Shown here: positions 25,966-38,860 of the stretch, in pieces
How positions within the stretch are numbered: the first letter of the stretch is position 1
How the letters are laid out: the number at the start of each line of letters is the position of its first letter
Source of the DNA: Brachypodius melanocephalos
Lineage: Eukaryota; Chordata; Aves; Passeriformes; Pycnonotidae
Assembly: GCA_013398615.1 (NCBI GenBank)
Contig: VZSR01003807.1
Coordinates: 1,261,698-1,325,697, forward strand
Length of the DNA stretch: 64,000 nucleotides
Direction: 5' to 3'
Program-made: the position numbers and the translations under genes
Notes under the pieces: generated by a model
Told to the model about the DNA's origin: nothing
Database searches by the model: none
The model's input: only the letters and a program-made list of their open reading frames with translations

Positions 25966-28501
25966 GCTGTGAAACTTGGACCTTATGCAGGATCAAGATA
26001 CAGGGCCAAATGCCCTTGGCAAGTCAGGATTTGACTGGGATGCCAACAAATCAAAAAACATATAGCTGCCATAAAAATAGCTTACTGTAGTTTTCCTATA
26101 ATGCTTGTCTCCAAAACGAACAAAGGAATGAAAAAGAAAATAAAATGCATGGGGGAAGGAAAGAGTCTTCTGGGATTTTTGGATGATTTGACTTCAGTGA
26201 CCAAACTGAGGTTTACACAAGGGCCTGACCTGAGCCCTACCTTTTCTTCTTACCAAAAGTGTCGAGTGCCAGTGATCCTGAAGTTGAATGGGCCATTTGT
26301 CTCTGAGTTTGTTTCCTGAGTTTATCTCTCTGAAGTCCAATAACCAGAGTTGAAGGCAGTCTTTGAAAATCTCCCACTTGCAGTAGGTGCAATTTAGCTC
26401 AGGAGAAATGTTTTTGTTGCTGTGAAATGCCAGCTGCTATGAAAAGATGCAGTGGCATCCCGATAGAGATGGGAGAAGAAGAAAAGGTGATGGAAGTGAA
26501 AACAAAGTTCAGCTGAGAGGAGAAAATTAATCTCGTTGGTCCTCTCCACCCTGCCATTTCCAAGCTGTGTGAGCTGAAGCACAAATTTATTTTGACTTGT
26601 AGGAAGCCCAGGCTTTATTACAGCTGTTTGTTATTAAAGTTCCAACCGAACATCCTGCTCTCCTTGACACATTTTTCAGACCTTACATCTGCCAAGAGAG
26701 AAACTTCTGGTCTGTGCCTATAAGCTTGTGTTGAAGAAACTGCTCTGGCCTGAGTGTTGTACTGATCCCTTTGGGTTCCACCCATTTGGCTGCAGCTCAG
26801 TTGCTCCAAGGCAAGAATACCGCTAATGTTTGTGGCCAGTAATTAAAGCTTTTTTTCATAACTGCTCTGTCCTGGAGAAGCTGAGCTGCTGGCAGTGATT
26901 CAGAGCATGTGGGAGGGCACCTTTGAGCCCCAGCAGGCTGGCAGCAGTGCAGGCAGTGGTGGCTGCAGGGAGAGAGGTGCTGGGAGCTGCTGCCCGGGGC
27001 TGTGCCACTGCCTCAGCCCTCAGCACATCCACAGCCTGCAGCCTGAGACACGCTGAGCTGGCTCCAGAAACTGAGTCTGGCCAAAGTCACTGCAAAAGTA
27101 CCAACAGATGAGAGTTTCTTGGCCCACCATCCTGCCAACACAGGAGTACTGCTTCTTGCTTGTCCTCTGCTTCATCCTCTCTGGCTCCCATCTCACTGAG
27201 AGAAGGGTTTAGCAGTCACTAAGAGCCATGCAATGTCCTATAAGTGAGAAAATGTAAAGTTGCGGGACATTTTAATAATACAGCAAGGCATCAGGGACCT
27301 GCTTTCACTGGGGCACACCTGGCATGTTAAATTTCATCCAGATCTTAACTGCTTTTACTCCAGAAACCACTAAAAGGAGTTGAGAAAGGGAAAAAAATCT
27401 CAGATTGTATAATTCTGAATGCCCAATCTTAGGGCAAGTTGTACCATATCTCTACCACTAGCCTTGACCCAAGCTTTGAGCCAACCAGCTAACTTTGGCA
27501 TCACATCATCTGGCTGTGGAAATCCCACAAAAGAGAAGTTTCTCATTGCTGAGGTTTCCCAAGTGACTTTTCAGGAACACTGGTGACTGTGAACAAGCTT
27601 AGCAAAGAATCAAAGTACCCTCCTGGATGTTCTTTCCACCAGCTGGTTCAAAACCAGCCCTGGCTGGGAACAAACAAATCTTGCTTATGACTTTGAACCA
27701 ACTTCTCCCCTCCAGCCACGTGCAGTTCCTTGTCACTGATGTGTCAGCACCTCTCTGCCAGGAATGGCATCCACTGCCCCCCTTCCCAGCATGGCATGAT
27801 TTGGCCAAAGCATGGGGCCAGGTCCCTCAGGCCTACAGCCAGGGATGGAGACATGCCCCATCACTGCTCTGGGTCACTCCTGGCAGACATCCATCCCTTT
27901 GGGGCTGTCAGGGCTCTCCAGGGCTCGAGGGGTGGGTTGTTGATGGATGGAGCAAGAACCAGGAGTTGGCCAAGTGGGCTCCAGCTGACAAGCTTGTCCA
28001 GCATTGGGATTGCCCTTTTAAAGGAAGATTTCCCCCTCAGGCTCGCTCCCCAGCGGCAGGGATTGTTGTGGCAGCAGCAGCTTAGCAAAGGGCCCTGTGG
28101 CAGGAGGGGACATTTTCCCTTTGAGGCATTTGGCCACAAGCCAGGCACCAGAGCCCAGCTGCAGCCCACTGGTCCTCATGACGCTCAGCACAGGAAAACC
28201 TTCCATCTTGAGCTGTTATTCACTCTCTCATTTTCTGCCTTCCTGCCAAAGCCCCCAGCCCTGCAGCGAGCACCTCGGTGGAGTGGCCACAGGAAGGTTT
28301 CCCCAGTTACAGCAAAGTCTCCTAAAACAACACTCTGTTCAAAAACCCCTGGGCAAGCTTCTCACACACGCCTGGAAAATCAGGCACAGAAGTATTTGCA
28401 AAGCACGGCCATTAGGAGACCACTAGATTTTTGTGGGCATTATTCAAATACGTTATTTTTGTCTCTATCAACTGTATCAACATCTTCAACATCTCTCTCG
28501 G

Positions 28502-28524
28502 TTTTTTTTTTTTTTTTTTTTTTT
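28502..28524 (+). repeat. Poly-T tract (23 T)
   Basis: Uninterrupted T-run. No transposon body next to it was recognised. Confidence 0.95.
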
Positions 28525-31083
28525 GTCCTAAAGAGTGCAGAGTCCTGCGATGTACAGAGCCAGCCTTTGGTCCTTCTGCTGGCATCAGCCCATCCACCAG
28601 GTCACCAGCCTCACCTCTGCCCTTTCCTCACACTAGAGCCCAGCTCTTTCCTCACTCCAACACCACCACCTGAAGCCAAATGACTTTCACCAATGTAGAG
28701 CCAAAGAGCAGATGGAAAAACTGGGTTGTAATGGTCGTGTCCTGGTAAGGGAAGTTACATGATAATAAAAACCAGAATCAGGGGTGACTTCTGAATGTGG
28801 CCTCACAGGTTTTATCCAGCAGTCATCGACCTCAGTTACAGAGAATTTCAACTGACATGAAAAAAATCCAACTTCTGACTCCTTTTCACTGTACAGATTC
28901 AATTAAAATCCATAGAAGCAGCATCACTGAGTTCTTAGTTAATTTGCAATGAGTCCCCCAGGGTATTACTTTTGCTAGAAATGCCATTAGCATTTACAAT
29001 TAAGTTCACTGTGAGGCACCTCTGGTTTTAATTATACAGCACTTATAATGCTTCTTCTGGCACTCTCTTAGCATGGAAAAAATGAACCTAGGATGTAGAA
29101 AGATAAAAAAGCTATTAATTCCAGGGCTAGAAATGCCAGATCGGTATAGTTACAAACAGATTGCTCTCTGTAACCCAGCCCAAACAGCTGGCTTCCAGTG
29201 CTCGGGTAGGAATGCACCAAATATGACAAAAATGTTTTTATCTGGGGAAGCTAATTTTAGACACTTTTATTTTGGCCAGGCGGTAGAAATACTTAGAGAA
29301 GAAATCATTAAATTTCCAATGAAAAAGCTGTTTTTGCAGGACACATTGCACGCAGTGTTTCTGCAGCAGCCTCCCTGCGTGTCCATCACAGGGAGACTCT
29401 GGAGCGGCTGCTGAGCCCAACCTGACCCAGACCCAGCTGAAACACACGGACTCCAGGGAAGCTGCATTTGCCAGGGGCTCCCACAGGTCTGTGAGTGGTG
29501 ATTGCCAGCACCCGTGGAATCTCAACTTCCAGACCAGCACACACCCCACATCCTCACTCACCCTGGAGAGACAAAGGTCAGGCGCTGTGGCTGGTGGGGG
29601 AGCAAAACAGATTCCTGCCCCATGAAAGGGGAAAATCCAACGTTTTGGACCTTCCCAGTGTCTCAAGATAGGGCTGAGCTTCTTCACATTACAGAAAGGA
29701 CCAACAGCTCCAGTATCCTCCTGGCACACAGTTGATGTGGCTCAGTCTCTTCTCTGCTCTCGCAGCTGTTCAGGGCTGAGAGACTCCAAACCCACCTTGG
29801 TGAGGCAGTGACCCTCCTGAGATGGGAGGACCTAATGCCAGCTGTCAGGCTGGCCCAAAAAGAGCAGGCAAGCCATACAAGTGCATGCACCACGTATAGC
29901 TTTGTAAAGAGAGTGATTATAACCCAGTTACAGAGAGAGGGAAAGCACATTGCACGTAAACAAGTTGTTACTGGAGAGGTGCACTGAAAGATTTTTAATT
30001 GATCTAGACCTCAGCTGTTTAAAAATTCAAAGGCTTCATGTTACTCTTGCCACGTTTAAAACGAGTTTAGCTTTTGAGTTTAACAACCTCAGCACTTGCA
30101 ACCAGCTACCTACAAAATGTGGTCAGTTCATGGCCTCTCCCAAACAGCTGATCCATTTTAGTGCAGCTCGTGTTCTCTTTCCATGCCCAGGTCACTGCAG
30201 GAGACAGCACAGCTCAAAACCGGTGGTGGTTGTAGGGAAGGGCCAGTCACAGTCCTGAAGGACACTGAGTGCCAACAGGATACAAACAAGGAGAGATATA
30301 GATATAGATGATATATATTTAAACCCAAGAAACTGGGCCTTAGAAATGCTCACTCTTTGTAACAGCAACTGAAGCGCTGAAAATCTGCCAGAGGTTCTGC
30401 TCTCAGCAAAACTCCAAGGATCAGAGTCAGCTCCATGTGTCATGTTGTTTCCAGAGCAGAATGTGGCACAGCCCAGCTCTTTGCTGTCCCCTTTGGCAGC
30501 AGCGCTGGGCCTCCTCCACCCCAAAGCGCCTCCTCTTGCTCCGGTGCCGAAGGGATGGCCTGGGATGGAAGCCATGGACAGCCAAAGCTGCAGTGACAGA
30601 GGCATTGCTGCAGGACACCTACACCCAAGTCTTTGCCTACAAACTTGGAGTGACCTCAGATCCCTCACTTCACTTAGAGGTGCCTTTCCAGGCTGTCCTG
30701 CAGGGATGCTGGTCATGTGTGTGTGTAAAGCACATCCAAGGACAGTAACACTGACATTTGTTGTCATCTTTTGAGGACCGGTGAGGTGAAGACCATGGGG
30801 GCCCATGAATTGGGCTTTTTACATATGAAATAGAAAATGAAAATAGAATATGAAAGCCTCCTGGACAGAGCAGTTGCTAATAACCATGGTGAAGAGGAGG
30901 TGCTCATGGCCCTCCTGGCCTGACTCAGCTCAGTGACACCATTGATGGATGGCAGTGCTCCCCTTCCCGAAATGCTCACAGCCCACCCTTCTTCTCTGTG
31001 AAGAGCCAGAGAGGACACCCCTGCCTCAGCTGACTGCAGGAAGTGTAGTCCAATGAATGAACATGCCAAATTTGTTATTACAG

Positions 31084-31239
31084 GACATCATTTTTTCCAG
31101 TGTTGAGGTTATTCCAAAGAACTTTCCTGCACTGAAATCCTTTGGGTATTCTCCTGACGATGCAAAGTACATCGAGACTGTCGTTCAGAGACTTCCAGTG
31201 AAAGCTGTGGCCTCTGATCCTGGCATCAGCTCTGGCTGA
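31084..31239 (+). CDS. Candidate terminal coding exon of an unrecognised gene
   Basis: A splice-acceptor-like TTTGTTATTACAG ends at 31083. It is followed by 51 open codons that begin DIIFSSVEVIPKNFP and end VKAVASDPGISSG, then a TGA stop (31237-31239) and AATAAA at 31566-31571. The composition looks protein-like and contains a plausible helical stretch (SPDDAKYIETVVQRLP). I do not recognise the protein and found no convincing upstream exons. It could be the last exon of a lineage-specific gene, a pseudogene remnant, or chance. Confidence 0.3.
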   Translation, partial: DIIFSSVEVIPKNFPALKSFGYSPDDAKYIETVVQRLPVKAVASDPGISSG

Positions 31240-31565
31240 ATGCCAGCACACAGCTCAAAGCAGCATTTTAGACTCCTGAAAAGCTGCAAAAACATCAGCT
31301 GAAGTCACTTGGAAGCAGCCTCATGGTGGGAAGAAATGGACCTTTGTAGGTCACTTGAGATGGTGGCAAAGATGCCTTTCTGGATGCCAGCTGAGACACA
31401 GGCTGCTGGTGGAGTAAATGTCCCCACACTGTGATAGGCTCCATGCTGGGACCTGCACAGGAATGCTGCTGTGGGATGAAATTGTGGCTGGCCAGTCTGC
31501 CACCAGCAACCCCAAATCATTTCCCACACTGAGGTGTCCTGCAGAGGTGGCACCCACTGGTATGC

Positions 31566-31571
31566 AATAAA
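31566..31571 (+). promoter_or_regulatory. AATAAA downstream of the candidate exon
   Basis: Canonical hexamer about 330 bases after the stop of the candidate exon, followed by a moderately T/G-rich stretch (GTCTTTGTTG). It only matters if the exon is real. Confidence 0.3.
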
Positions 31572-33299
31572 GGAAAGTCTTTGTTGAAGCAGTAGAGTTT
31601 ATGGAGAAACTTACATTCAAAATACACTTACAAACAGAAAAGGCTGCCAAATGTGCTTGAGAAAGAGCTTTCTGTGGCCCATGGATGTTCCAGGACACTC
31701 ACACAAAGTGGGACAGGACTGGGCACATCCCGGCTGTGTGTAGTTGGTGGCCCTTTCTCAGAGAGTTCCCAGTTCTCAGCAAGGGCACTCGCCCTCACAT
31801 CTCTGTGTGCTGTGGTTCTGGCAGGCAGCTACTGACCCGAAATGGAAACGTTTTCCTGCTTGGAAAACAGGGGCCTATTGTGCCTCCAGGGGAAAGCAGA
31901 CCCGGCATCTCACCGGTGCTCCTCGTGCTGACAGAAAGAGAGGCACAGCCCCTCCACAGCCCCTGCCACAGTGCACGTTTGGGGCCAGCTTTGGAGCTGC
32001 TGCTGGATGCACTTTCTACTCACAGATCCATAGCTTTTTGTTTGTTTTTAACCTGCTTTGCAAACACGGCTGGACATCCTGCCCTTCGCTCAGAGCAGCA
32101 GCGAGGTTTCTCCACCAAGGATGCCCCACTGCAGGCCGGTTTTGTGGCTTTCACAGCGACCTGTGGAGGAGCTGCCCTCGGGTCAGGGGGACACTGCTGG
32201 GCTCTGGTAGTCACCCCACTGTGGAGCATTGCACCCCAGAGTGACAGCCAGCAGGGTGAGCTGGAGCAGAGGAGGGCATCGAGCGCCGCCAGTGCCAGGG
32301 TGGAACCGCCACCTCTAATTTAACCTCCGGGGCCCTGAAAGCTCACTTGGGTCGCCACATACCTTGATAAATTGTTGAAGTCAATGCTGCTGAGTCTAAA
32401 GCTGGCTTTCAGATGGGAAAGGCTAAGTGCTGGGTGTTAAATGTAATTTTGACTGGAGCTGAAAGTGTCTGCCTTCAGGAGTTACCCAGGGCTTCTGGGG
32501 CTGTAGGGACTGGAGACTGAGACATGAAGAAGAGGCAGAAACGCCTGGGATATTTTTGGTTTTTTTTCTCATGCAAACTTGACTGATAAGAAATCTGTGT
32601 GTGCAATGTATATGCAGGGTGAAAGCTGGAAGCATGGAAATAAGGAGAAAATACCTGCAGGGTGCAGAACTTCCTTCGGGTCTGTGGTTGCCACCAGAGA
32701 CAGCTGGTTCCTTCTTTCAGGGAGACCAATCACATTGTGGAGACTGCAACAACCTACACAGCAAAGGGACCAGCTGTGAAAAAAAAAAAAGGCATTTTAC
32801 GGTGAGTTCTACATTCTGTTACCTGCTTGGCCCTGTCACTCGGACAATATTTAGAGTTTTGAAGTCTGGTTCCTGTGCAGAGGCAAAACAAGTGGTGCAA
32901 GATTGGTTGATAGGCCTTTGTCATGACAAGGTTTGTTGCACTGGCCCCAGGGGGTTCTTCCTTACAGCACCACAGCCTGGTTCCCACATGGATACATGCA
33001 CATTCCTATGTCTTTCCCTTCAGAGGTCCTTGAAACACAAGGGAGATTTTTCACCTTCCACGTGAATGAGTAACTGGAGAAACAGAATTTTGCCCTTGGG
33101 ACAGAGGTGAGTCCATGATTACAGGCAGTGTTCTGTACGGGGCACAGGGGCTTTGGTACCCTTTCCCAGTTAAGTGTGAAATTGGATAATCCATGCATGG
33201 TGAACCAAAAGTTGGCTGTCAGCACCTTCAGGGGACCAGCTGCCCCACTACTGGCAGTGGTGACTGAAGCCTTGTATACAAGCTGTGCTACCTGTACGT

Positions 33300-33440
33300 A
33301 AAACACATACGTATTTCTATATAAAAATCATCATTTATATTACATATTTTATATCAAGTATGTATTATTAAAATAGTACATATTTTATTTTAAATGTATT
33401 GAGTATATAACCCTACCTTAACATACATACTACATACATA
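33300..33440. repeat. AT-rich low-complexity stretch
   Basis: Dominated by TATA, TTTAT and ACATA words without a regular unit. No gene or hairpin of note. Confidence 0.7.
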
Positions 33441-36141
33441 TGTTCTGGAGCAGTAGATTTCCACATCTCCCTTCCCTATCTCCCCATCTGAGAGATGCCC
33501 AAGAGCAGAGAGACTATGGAGAGAAAAGGAATACTGCTCAAACAATGCAGCATTAGAAAACTGATGTTAGGACTTCATAGGTCTAAACCAGAACTTTCCA
33601 CTCTTGGGGTAGTTTGGTGTTAATGCTTTTCAAGAACTGCTTGTTAATGATCAGGAAACTACTGAATTAATGACTCAGGAGAGTTAATTGACAGAACACT
33701 TTCAATCATTTATTAGGGAAGGAAATCCTTGCCTGTAAACAAAGCCAGAGTAGGGTTATTTCATGTCAGGAGTGGTAACAACACACCAAGACATATACAA
33801 ACCATGAGTTAGGGCCACTGAAATTATCAACAGGGTTTAGACTTCAAAAATAATAAATTTTGATTGGTCTTTATTTGTATTCAGTTTTCTGAAGCTTTAA
33901 GACTTGCTGTAATGCCATTTTATAGATACTCTTGATAATCATAGAAGCTGAAACTTCCAGTAAAAATCCTGACAATTTTTACTTTTTCAGAGGCTTCTGG
34001 AGAAAATCAAATTCTATGGCACTGACAGTGCAACTGCAAAGGCTGCCAGCAAGGAAGGCGCCTTTCTAATCCAGACTGAAATTCTGAGCAGCAGTGGAAT
34101 GATTTCCACCCCACATGAGGCAAAGAGCACCTTTTCAGTCAGCCTAAATCGTGGGTTGTGTCTTTCTGCCATAAGCAGGACAAAGGAGCCGTGTCTGGTG
34201 TCTCTTGGGCCATCTGAGGTCCCAGGTATGACATGGCAATGGAGAAATTTGGTGTGGTGTATGGAGGAACATAAGGACAGGGCTGTGTTTGCCTTCGGTA
34301 GGAGTATTGTCCCTGTGCTTTGGGTGTTGTGGGAATACCCCTGCACCCAGCCACAGCAGTGGGCTCCAGCTGCTGCCTGCCTAGCCCCTCACACCATCCC
34401 CAGCAGGGTGTCTGGGGTGCTGCATGGCTGCATCCCAGAGCAAAGCCGCTCTGTGCATGCAGCTCTTCAAATGGGCTTTGGCACTGTGGGAGATTTTTGT
34501 GCTCCAAAATAGGCATCTGTTTTTAGGAAATGCAGAAGATAGGTGGCTGTCCTTGATGATATGCCTTGAAGAGCATGAGGGCAGTTTAAATGCAAAATCA
34601 GTCAGGAAATTTCTTTCCAGTGCCATTGATAGGTGTTTGATTAATCAGATTGAATGGTTTTACCAGAGGTCTCTATAGGCTGAAATAATGATGAAAAGTG
34701 TCCCATCCCCAAAAACTGCATACAGGCAGGAGGATTTGCCCCATACATCATTCCTTGACATCAGTGAGCTCTATGAGACACTCAGCCCCTCGACACGTGG
34801 GCCTCTTCTCCTCAGAACTTTCGCGGTGGTGATGGAGCCTTTGCTTCTGCTTCCCAAGACTTAAAGCCATGACAATTGTGGCTGTTTACGTCTTACACTT
34901 TTTCACCATCCTGGAAGAAGGGAGCAGCACATTTGCTCCCTAGTGGGCCAGGCAAGCTGTAATGCCACCCAGTTAAGCCAGACTCACCGGGAGATGTTTG
35001 CAGACTGCAGTGCTGAGGGAGCCATGGCTCTCCAGCTCCTTGCACGTTCACCATCCCACACTCAGCCCAGAGCTCATTTTCTTTTCCTCGCACTGAGTTA
35101 CATATCTTTTCCCCAGGGGCTGTGCAAACTGCACAGTGACTCTTTTTCAGCGTCCCAGCCAGCTGTGAACCTGGTTTTGGTCAAAATTTTTCTACTGTAG
35201 CTCTTGTTGGCTCAGAAAAGTGCTTTGACAAGCTTGAAATTTCCTGCCTCAGGAAGGAATAACAGCTCTCTAAAAGAGTGCTGCGGGTTCTGTTGGAGAG
35301 GTATTACGCATGAGGTGCAGAGAAAGCTGGACTTATTACAAGGATCAGAAACAGAAACAGCCTTTGTCATGGCAGGACTAAGGATGTCTCAGAGCTCCTG
35401 GCTCCAACAGTGTAACTCACAACTTGGCCCGCTGCCATTGTGGCATGCACATTTACTAAGACACTTCTCAATTTCTGTTTCTTGTGCTCAAAACTTTTCC
35501 TACCCCAGTTCAAGAAAATACATCACATATGATGTCTCTGTAAGGAATAAAGTCTGACAGTCTCCAGCTGGACCTGGTAGGCCAGAAAGCTGAGCTGACA
35601 TTGCAGCTGATTTTGACTCATCCACTCTGCTTTCCCCAGGGACATGAAGAAACCCTCCCTGAAATGGGAGAAATATTTATGCAAATTTCAATGCTGGAGA
35701 AGACATCTATGAGAATGCCAGTGTCTGTACAACAGCCCCCTTGAGTTTTGTCTCCACTCTCCTTGACGGGTGTCCTGACAGAACTTTCAGTAAGCTATTT
35801 ATCAGGTAAATAGATAAACCAGCCATCATCATATCAACATATGGTGACAGTGACTGAGAGCTACCCTATTAATTGCTGTCCCCATTTCTATTTCAGTCAC
35901 TTGGCGTGTCCTCTAGGAAATGAATGGGATCAGTCATGATAAATCCATTTTCTCTGGCACCAGATAATCTGCTTTCAAGCTGGAGCAGATGCTGAGATGC
36001 CCATGCTGGCAGCCTGCTGCTGGATGACCGAGGGGGCTGTAGTGCAATGTGATTGCATTCCTAAAGAGTTGTGTTGGCTCCCCTTTGTACAATAAATGGT
36101 TCTGCTACACGGTATTTTGTCCTAAAATGCCCTGCTGATAT

Positions 36142-36300
36142 ATCAGAGAATGAGTCAGGTTGGAAGGAACCAGAGGGGGTCATCTGGTCCAGCCTCCCTG
36201 CTCAAACAGGGCCATCCCAGAGCACCCGGCACAGCATTGTGTCCAGGCAGTTCTTAGACATTTCCAGTGAGGGAGACTCTACAAATTCTTTGAGAAATAA
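36142..36300 (-). mobile_element. CR1 LINE fragment, antisense orientation
   Basis: Reads GGTTGGAAGGAACC, TCATCTGGTCCAGCCTCCCT and TGTCCAGGCAGTTCTTAGACA on the + strand, which is the reverse of the CR1 3' end. The element therefore lies on the - strand. It is a short, diverged copy about 240 bases before a solo LTR. Confidence 0.75.
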
Positions 36301-36542
36301 GGTCCCACAGATTATTTCCTGAATGGATGACAGCCTTGAACTTGGATGTTAAACAACCTGAGTGTCTAACAACCAGAGGAGACTGGAGAGTGGTAAATGT
36401 TATTTGAGTTGCTCAAGGATTTTGAATCCAGATCTCCTATATCAGCTCTAATCACTGGGATATGAGACACCATAGTGTGATGGTTGGGATCTTCTCATGT
36501 CCCTGTGCTGGAGCTACTCTGCTTTGCAGTGAAATGGGGCAG

Positions 36543-37000
36543 TGATGCCTTGAGTTTTAGCTTTCATGTTTTTCAGATTCTGTGCTGCCTAGGGGTGTAG
36601 CTCTGAGCCTCATACTAATGTTAGTAAGCTCTCTTCACAGAGTAGGTAGACAAAAGAAATCCTTTTCCAGATGGAGACCAAGGACAACTGTTACAATTGT
36701 TCAGGCCCAAAAGCATAAACAGCTGTGGACTGAGAGAGAAAACAAGAAGGATGGAACTTCATAATCTGAAGATGTAATTAGACAATTAATCTAAATATGC
36801 AAATGGACCAAAACTTATAAAAGTGTGAGATCCCATGACCAGTTATCCATTTTGTGACCATTTTGGGTCCACCTTGGGTGTAGCCCTGGCCAGGCTCTTG
36901 GACTGCCCAAGGTGTATCCTTAAAGGCCTTTTAATAAATACCTACTTTATTCTCTTGTTCTGTCCAGCCTCTGTTCCAGGTCAGCCTTCCCAAGGCATCA
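36543..37000 (+). mobile_element. Solo LTR of an endogenous retrovirus
   Basis: A 458-bp unit that begins TGATGCC and ends GGCATCA, a perfect 7-bp inverted pair as expected at LTR ends. Inside are a TATA box (TATAAAAG at 36816-36823) and a polyadenylation signal (AATAAA at 36933-36938) in the right order for U3-R-U5. No gag, pol or env sequence is next to it, so it is probably a recombined solo LTR. Flanks read GCAG before and ACAG after, three of four matching, compatible with a decayed 4-bp target duplication. I recall a similar LTR in passerines, but the family name was not verified. Confidence 0.8.
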
Positions 37001-38740
37001 ACAGTTCTTTGAGAGGTCAGGGATGCAGGGAGTATGCCAGCATTGAAAAGTGCGATTTGCTGGTGCTGCTAGCCAGGCAAGGAGAATGCTTGCCATAAAA
37101 CAACAGAGGCACAGAAACTGCATCCCAGCAGTGTCCTGAGTGCTGGGCTGAAGAGTTGGACACAGATTCTCTCTCTGTCCGCAGCACTGCTCACAGACAC
37201 AGCTGGAGCTGGGGGGCTGGAAGAGCCAGGCGCGTGCCCTCAGCCTTCTGCAGGGAGGCGTGGGCTCCCACCCTCCCGAGAAGAGAAGCCAGCTCAGCTT
37301 GGCCCCTGGCTGCCAGAGGCCCTTCCCAAAGCCTTGCAGCTGCCATCCTCCTCACTCAGCCCTGGCACAGCCCCACAAATCTTGGGCATTTGAGTGAGGA
37401 GGGCAGATGAAGCCATGGGGCTGGAGCTGGAGTGCCCTCCCAGAGCAACGTGGCTGCTTTCCCTCGGGACATTTTGTTTTCACTTTATTTATGTCCCTGG
37501 GACCCAGCTGCTTAGCAACTGGATAAAATAGTCACAAAATGCTGGCATTGGCCCCCTCACCAGGGCAGTGGCTGGGCTATGTCCTTGGGGGGGGTGTCTA
37601 CCAGGCAAGGTGGCCACACAACGCTCATGAGGGGACCCTGTCCTTGTTTTCCTGGTTGGCCTCTCCCAAGGTGTGAGGGAATTTGGTCCTCATGCATGGC
37701 AAACACTGCACTGCAGGTAAGACATGTAGCTCCATCTGTTGCTAGGGGCAAACGAAACACGGGCACTTTTTGGATCTGTGATAAATGCTTTTCCTTCTCT
37801 GAAGGACCAAGGGGAAAAAAGCACACTTCAAGTAGTCCAGTGAAGTATCTGAAAAGGAAAATATTCACCATTTCACTATTCTGCTGTATAGCTGGGGGAG
37901 ATGAACACACCATCTTACTTTGGCTCAGGGCTTTTTAACAGAAAAAAAAAAAAAAAAAGGAAAAAAAAGGCAATTAAGAGTTATAGTTATGTGTTCCTTG
38001 GGCCAGAGAAGAGCAGGCACGTGTCTAATAGCCTGCTGCTATCTTTGCCCTGTTTGAGTCCTCTGCCTCTGTGGATAATACTCAAAGCTGTATCCAGGAG
38101 GCTGCCCAGGAGGCCAAATCTGCTCAGTGGAGCTCACTTCCTTTGAAGAGTCATGCAAAGGACAAAGGATGAAAATAAGAAGTTTTAGGAGAGCAATTTA
38201 TAACACGCTTGCCCTTATAAGTGCCTGACGTGCAAAAGATAGTTGCTGGCAATGGCTGATATCTTGTGTGTTTACCTCAATCAGCAAGTATTTATAATTA
38301 ATTTTTAAAATGCTGAAGTTCCAGTTTTGCTGGGAACATTGCAAACTGCCCTCAGCATTCTGATGTGCTTCCAAAACATATGCTGCCACAAGTCAAAAAG
38401 CACAAAGGTTCACATATTTCAGGGGGGGAGGTGGAGAGATAATGCAGTTCAAATGAAAACTATTTAGATAACTCATCTCTGTCCACAAATATTTAATTTT
38501 CATGACTGGAAGCAACCACAACAGTTATAAATGGGGCGAGCTGACACATCACTTCTAGCATTTCTCCTACCTGACTCCACAGCACCACAATATGGAGGAT
38601 TTGCCAGCAGTGGGATGGCCAGATTTCACTTTATTTCTTTTCCCCCTCACTCTTCCTGCAATGCTACATGCACCACCTGTGCTGACACATGAGTTTGCAG
38701 GCTCCCAAAAGACCTAGTGGGGCTTAAAATAGGTCTGTAG

Positions 38741-38860
38741 CAAAACCAAAAAAACCCACAAACAAACCCAGAACACCTCCCCCCCCAAAAAAAAAAACAA
38801 AACCCAACCCAAAACCAACCAAACAAAAAAACCCCAAAAAACCCCACCAAATCCAAACCA
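38741..38860 (+). repeat. A/C-rich low-complexity tract
   Basis: Runs of A broken by C-pairs and C-runs (for example CCCCCCCC near 38779-38786, then a long A-run). Gives false Phe/Trp/Gly-rich frames on the opposite strand. Confidence 0.9.

Noticed and set aside
27730..28683. 317-codon open frame on the + strand
   Set aside because: It lies in a GC-richer stretch, reads through a poly-T tract as a run of Phe, overlaps other long frames on both strands and resembles no family. Most likely chance.
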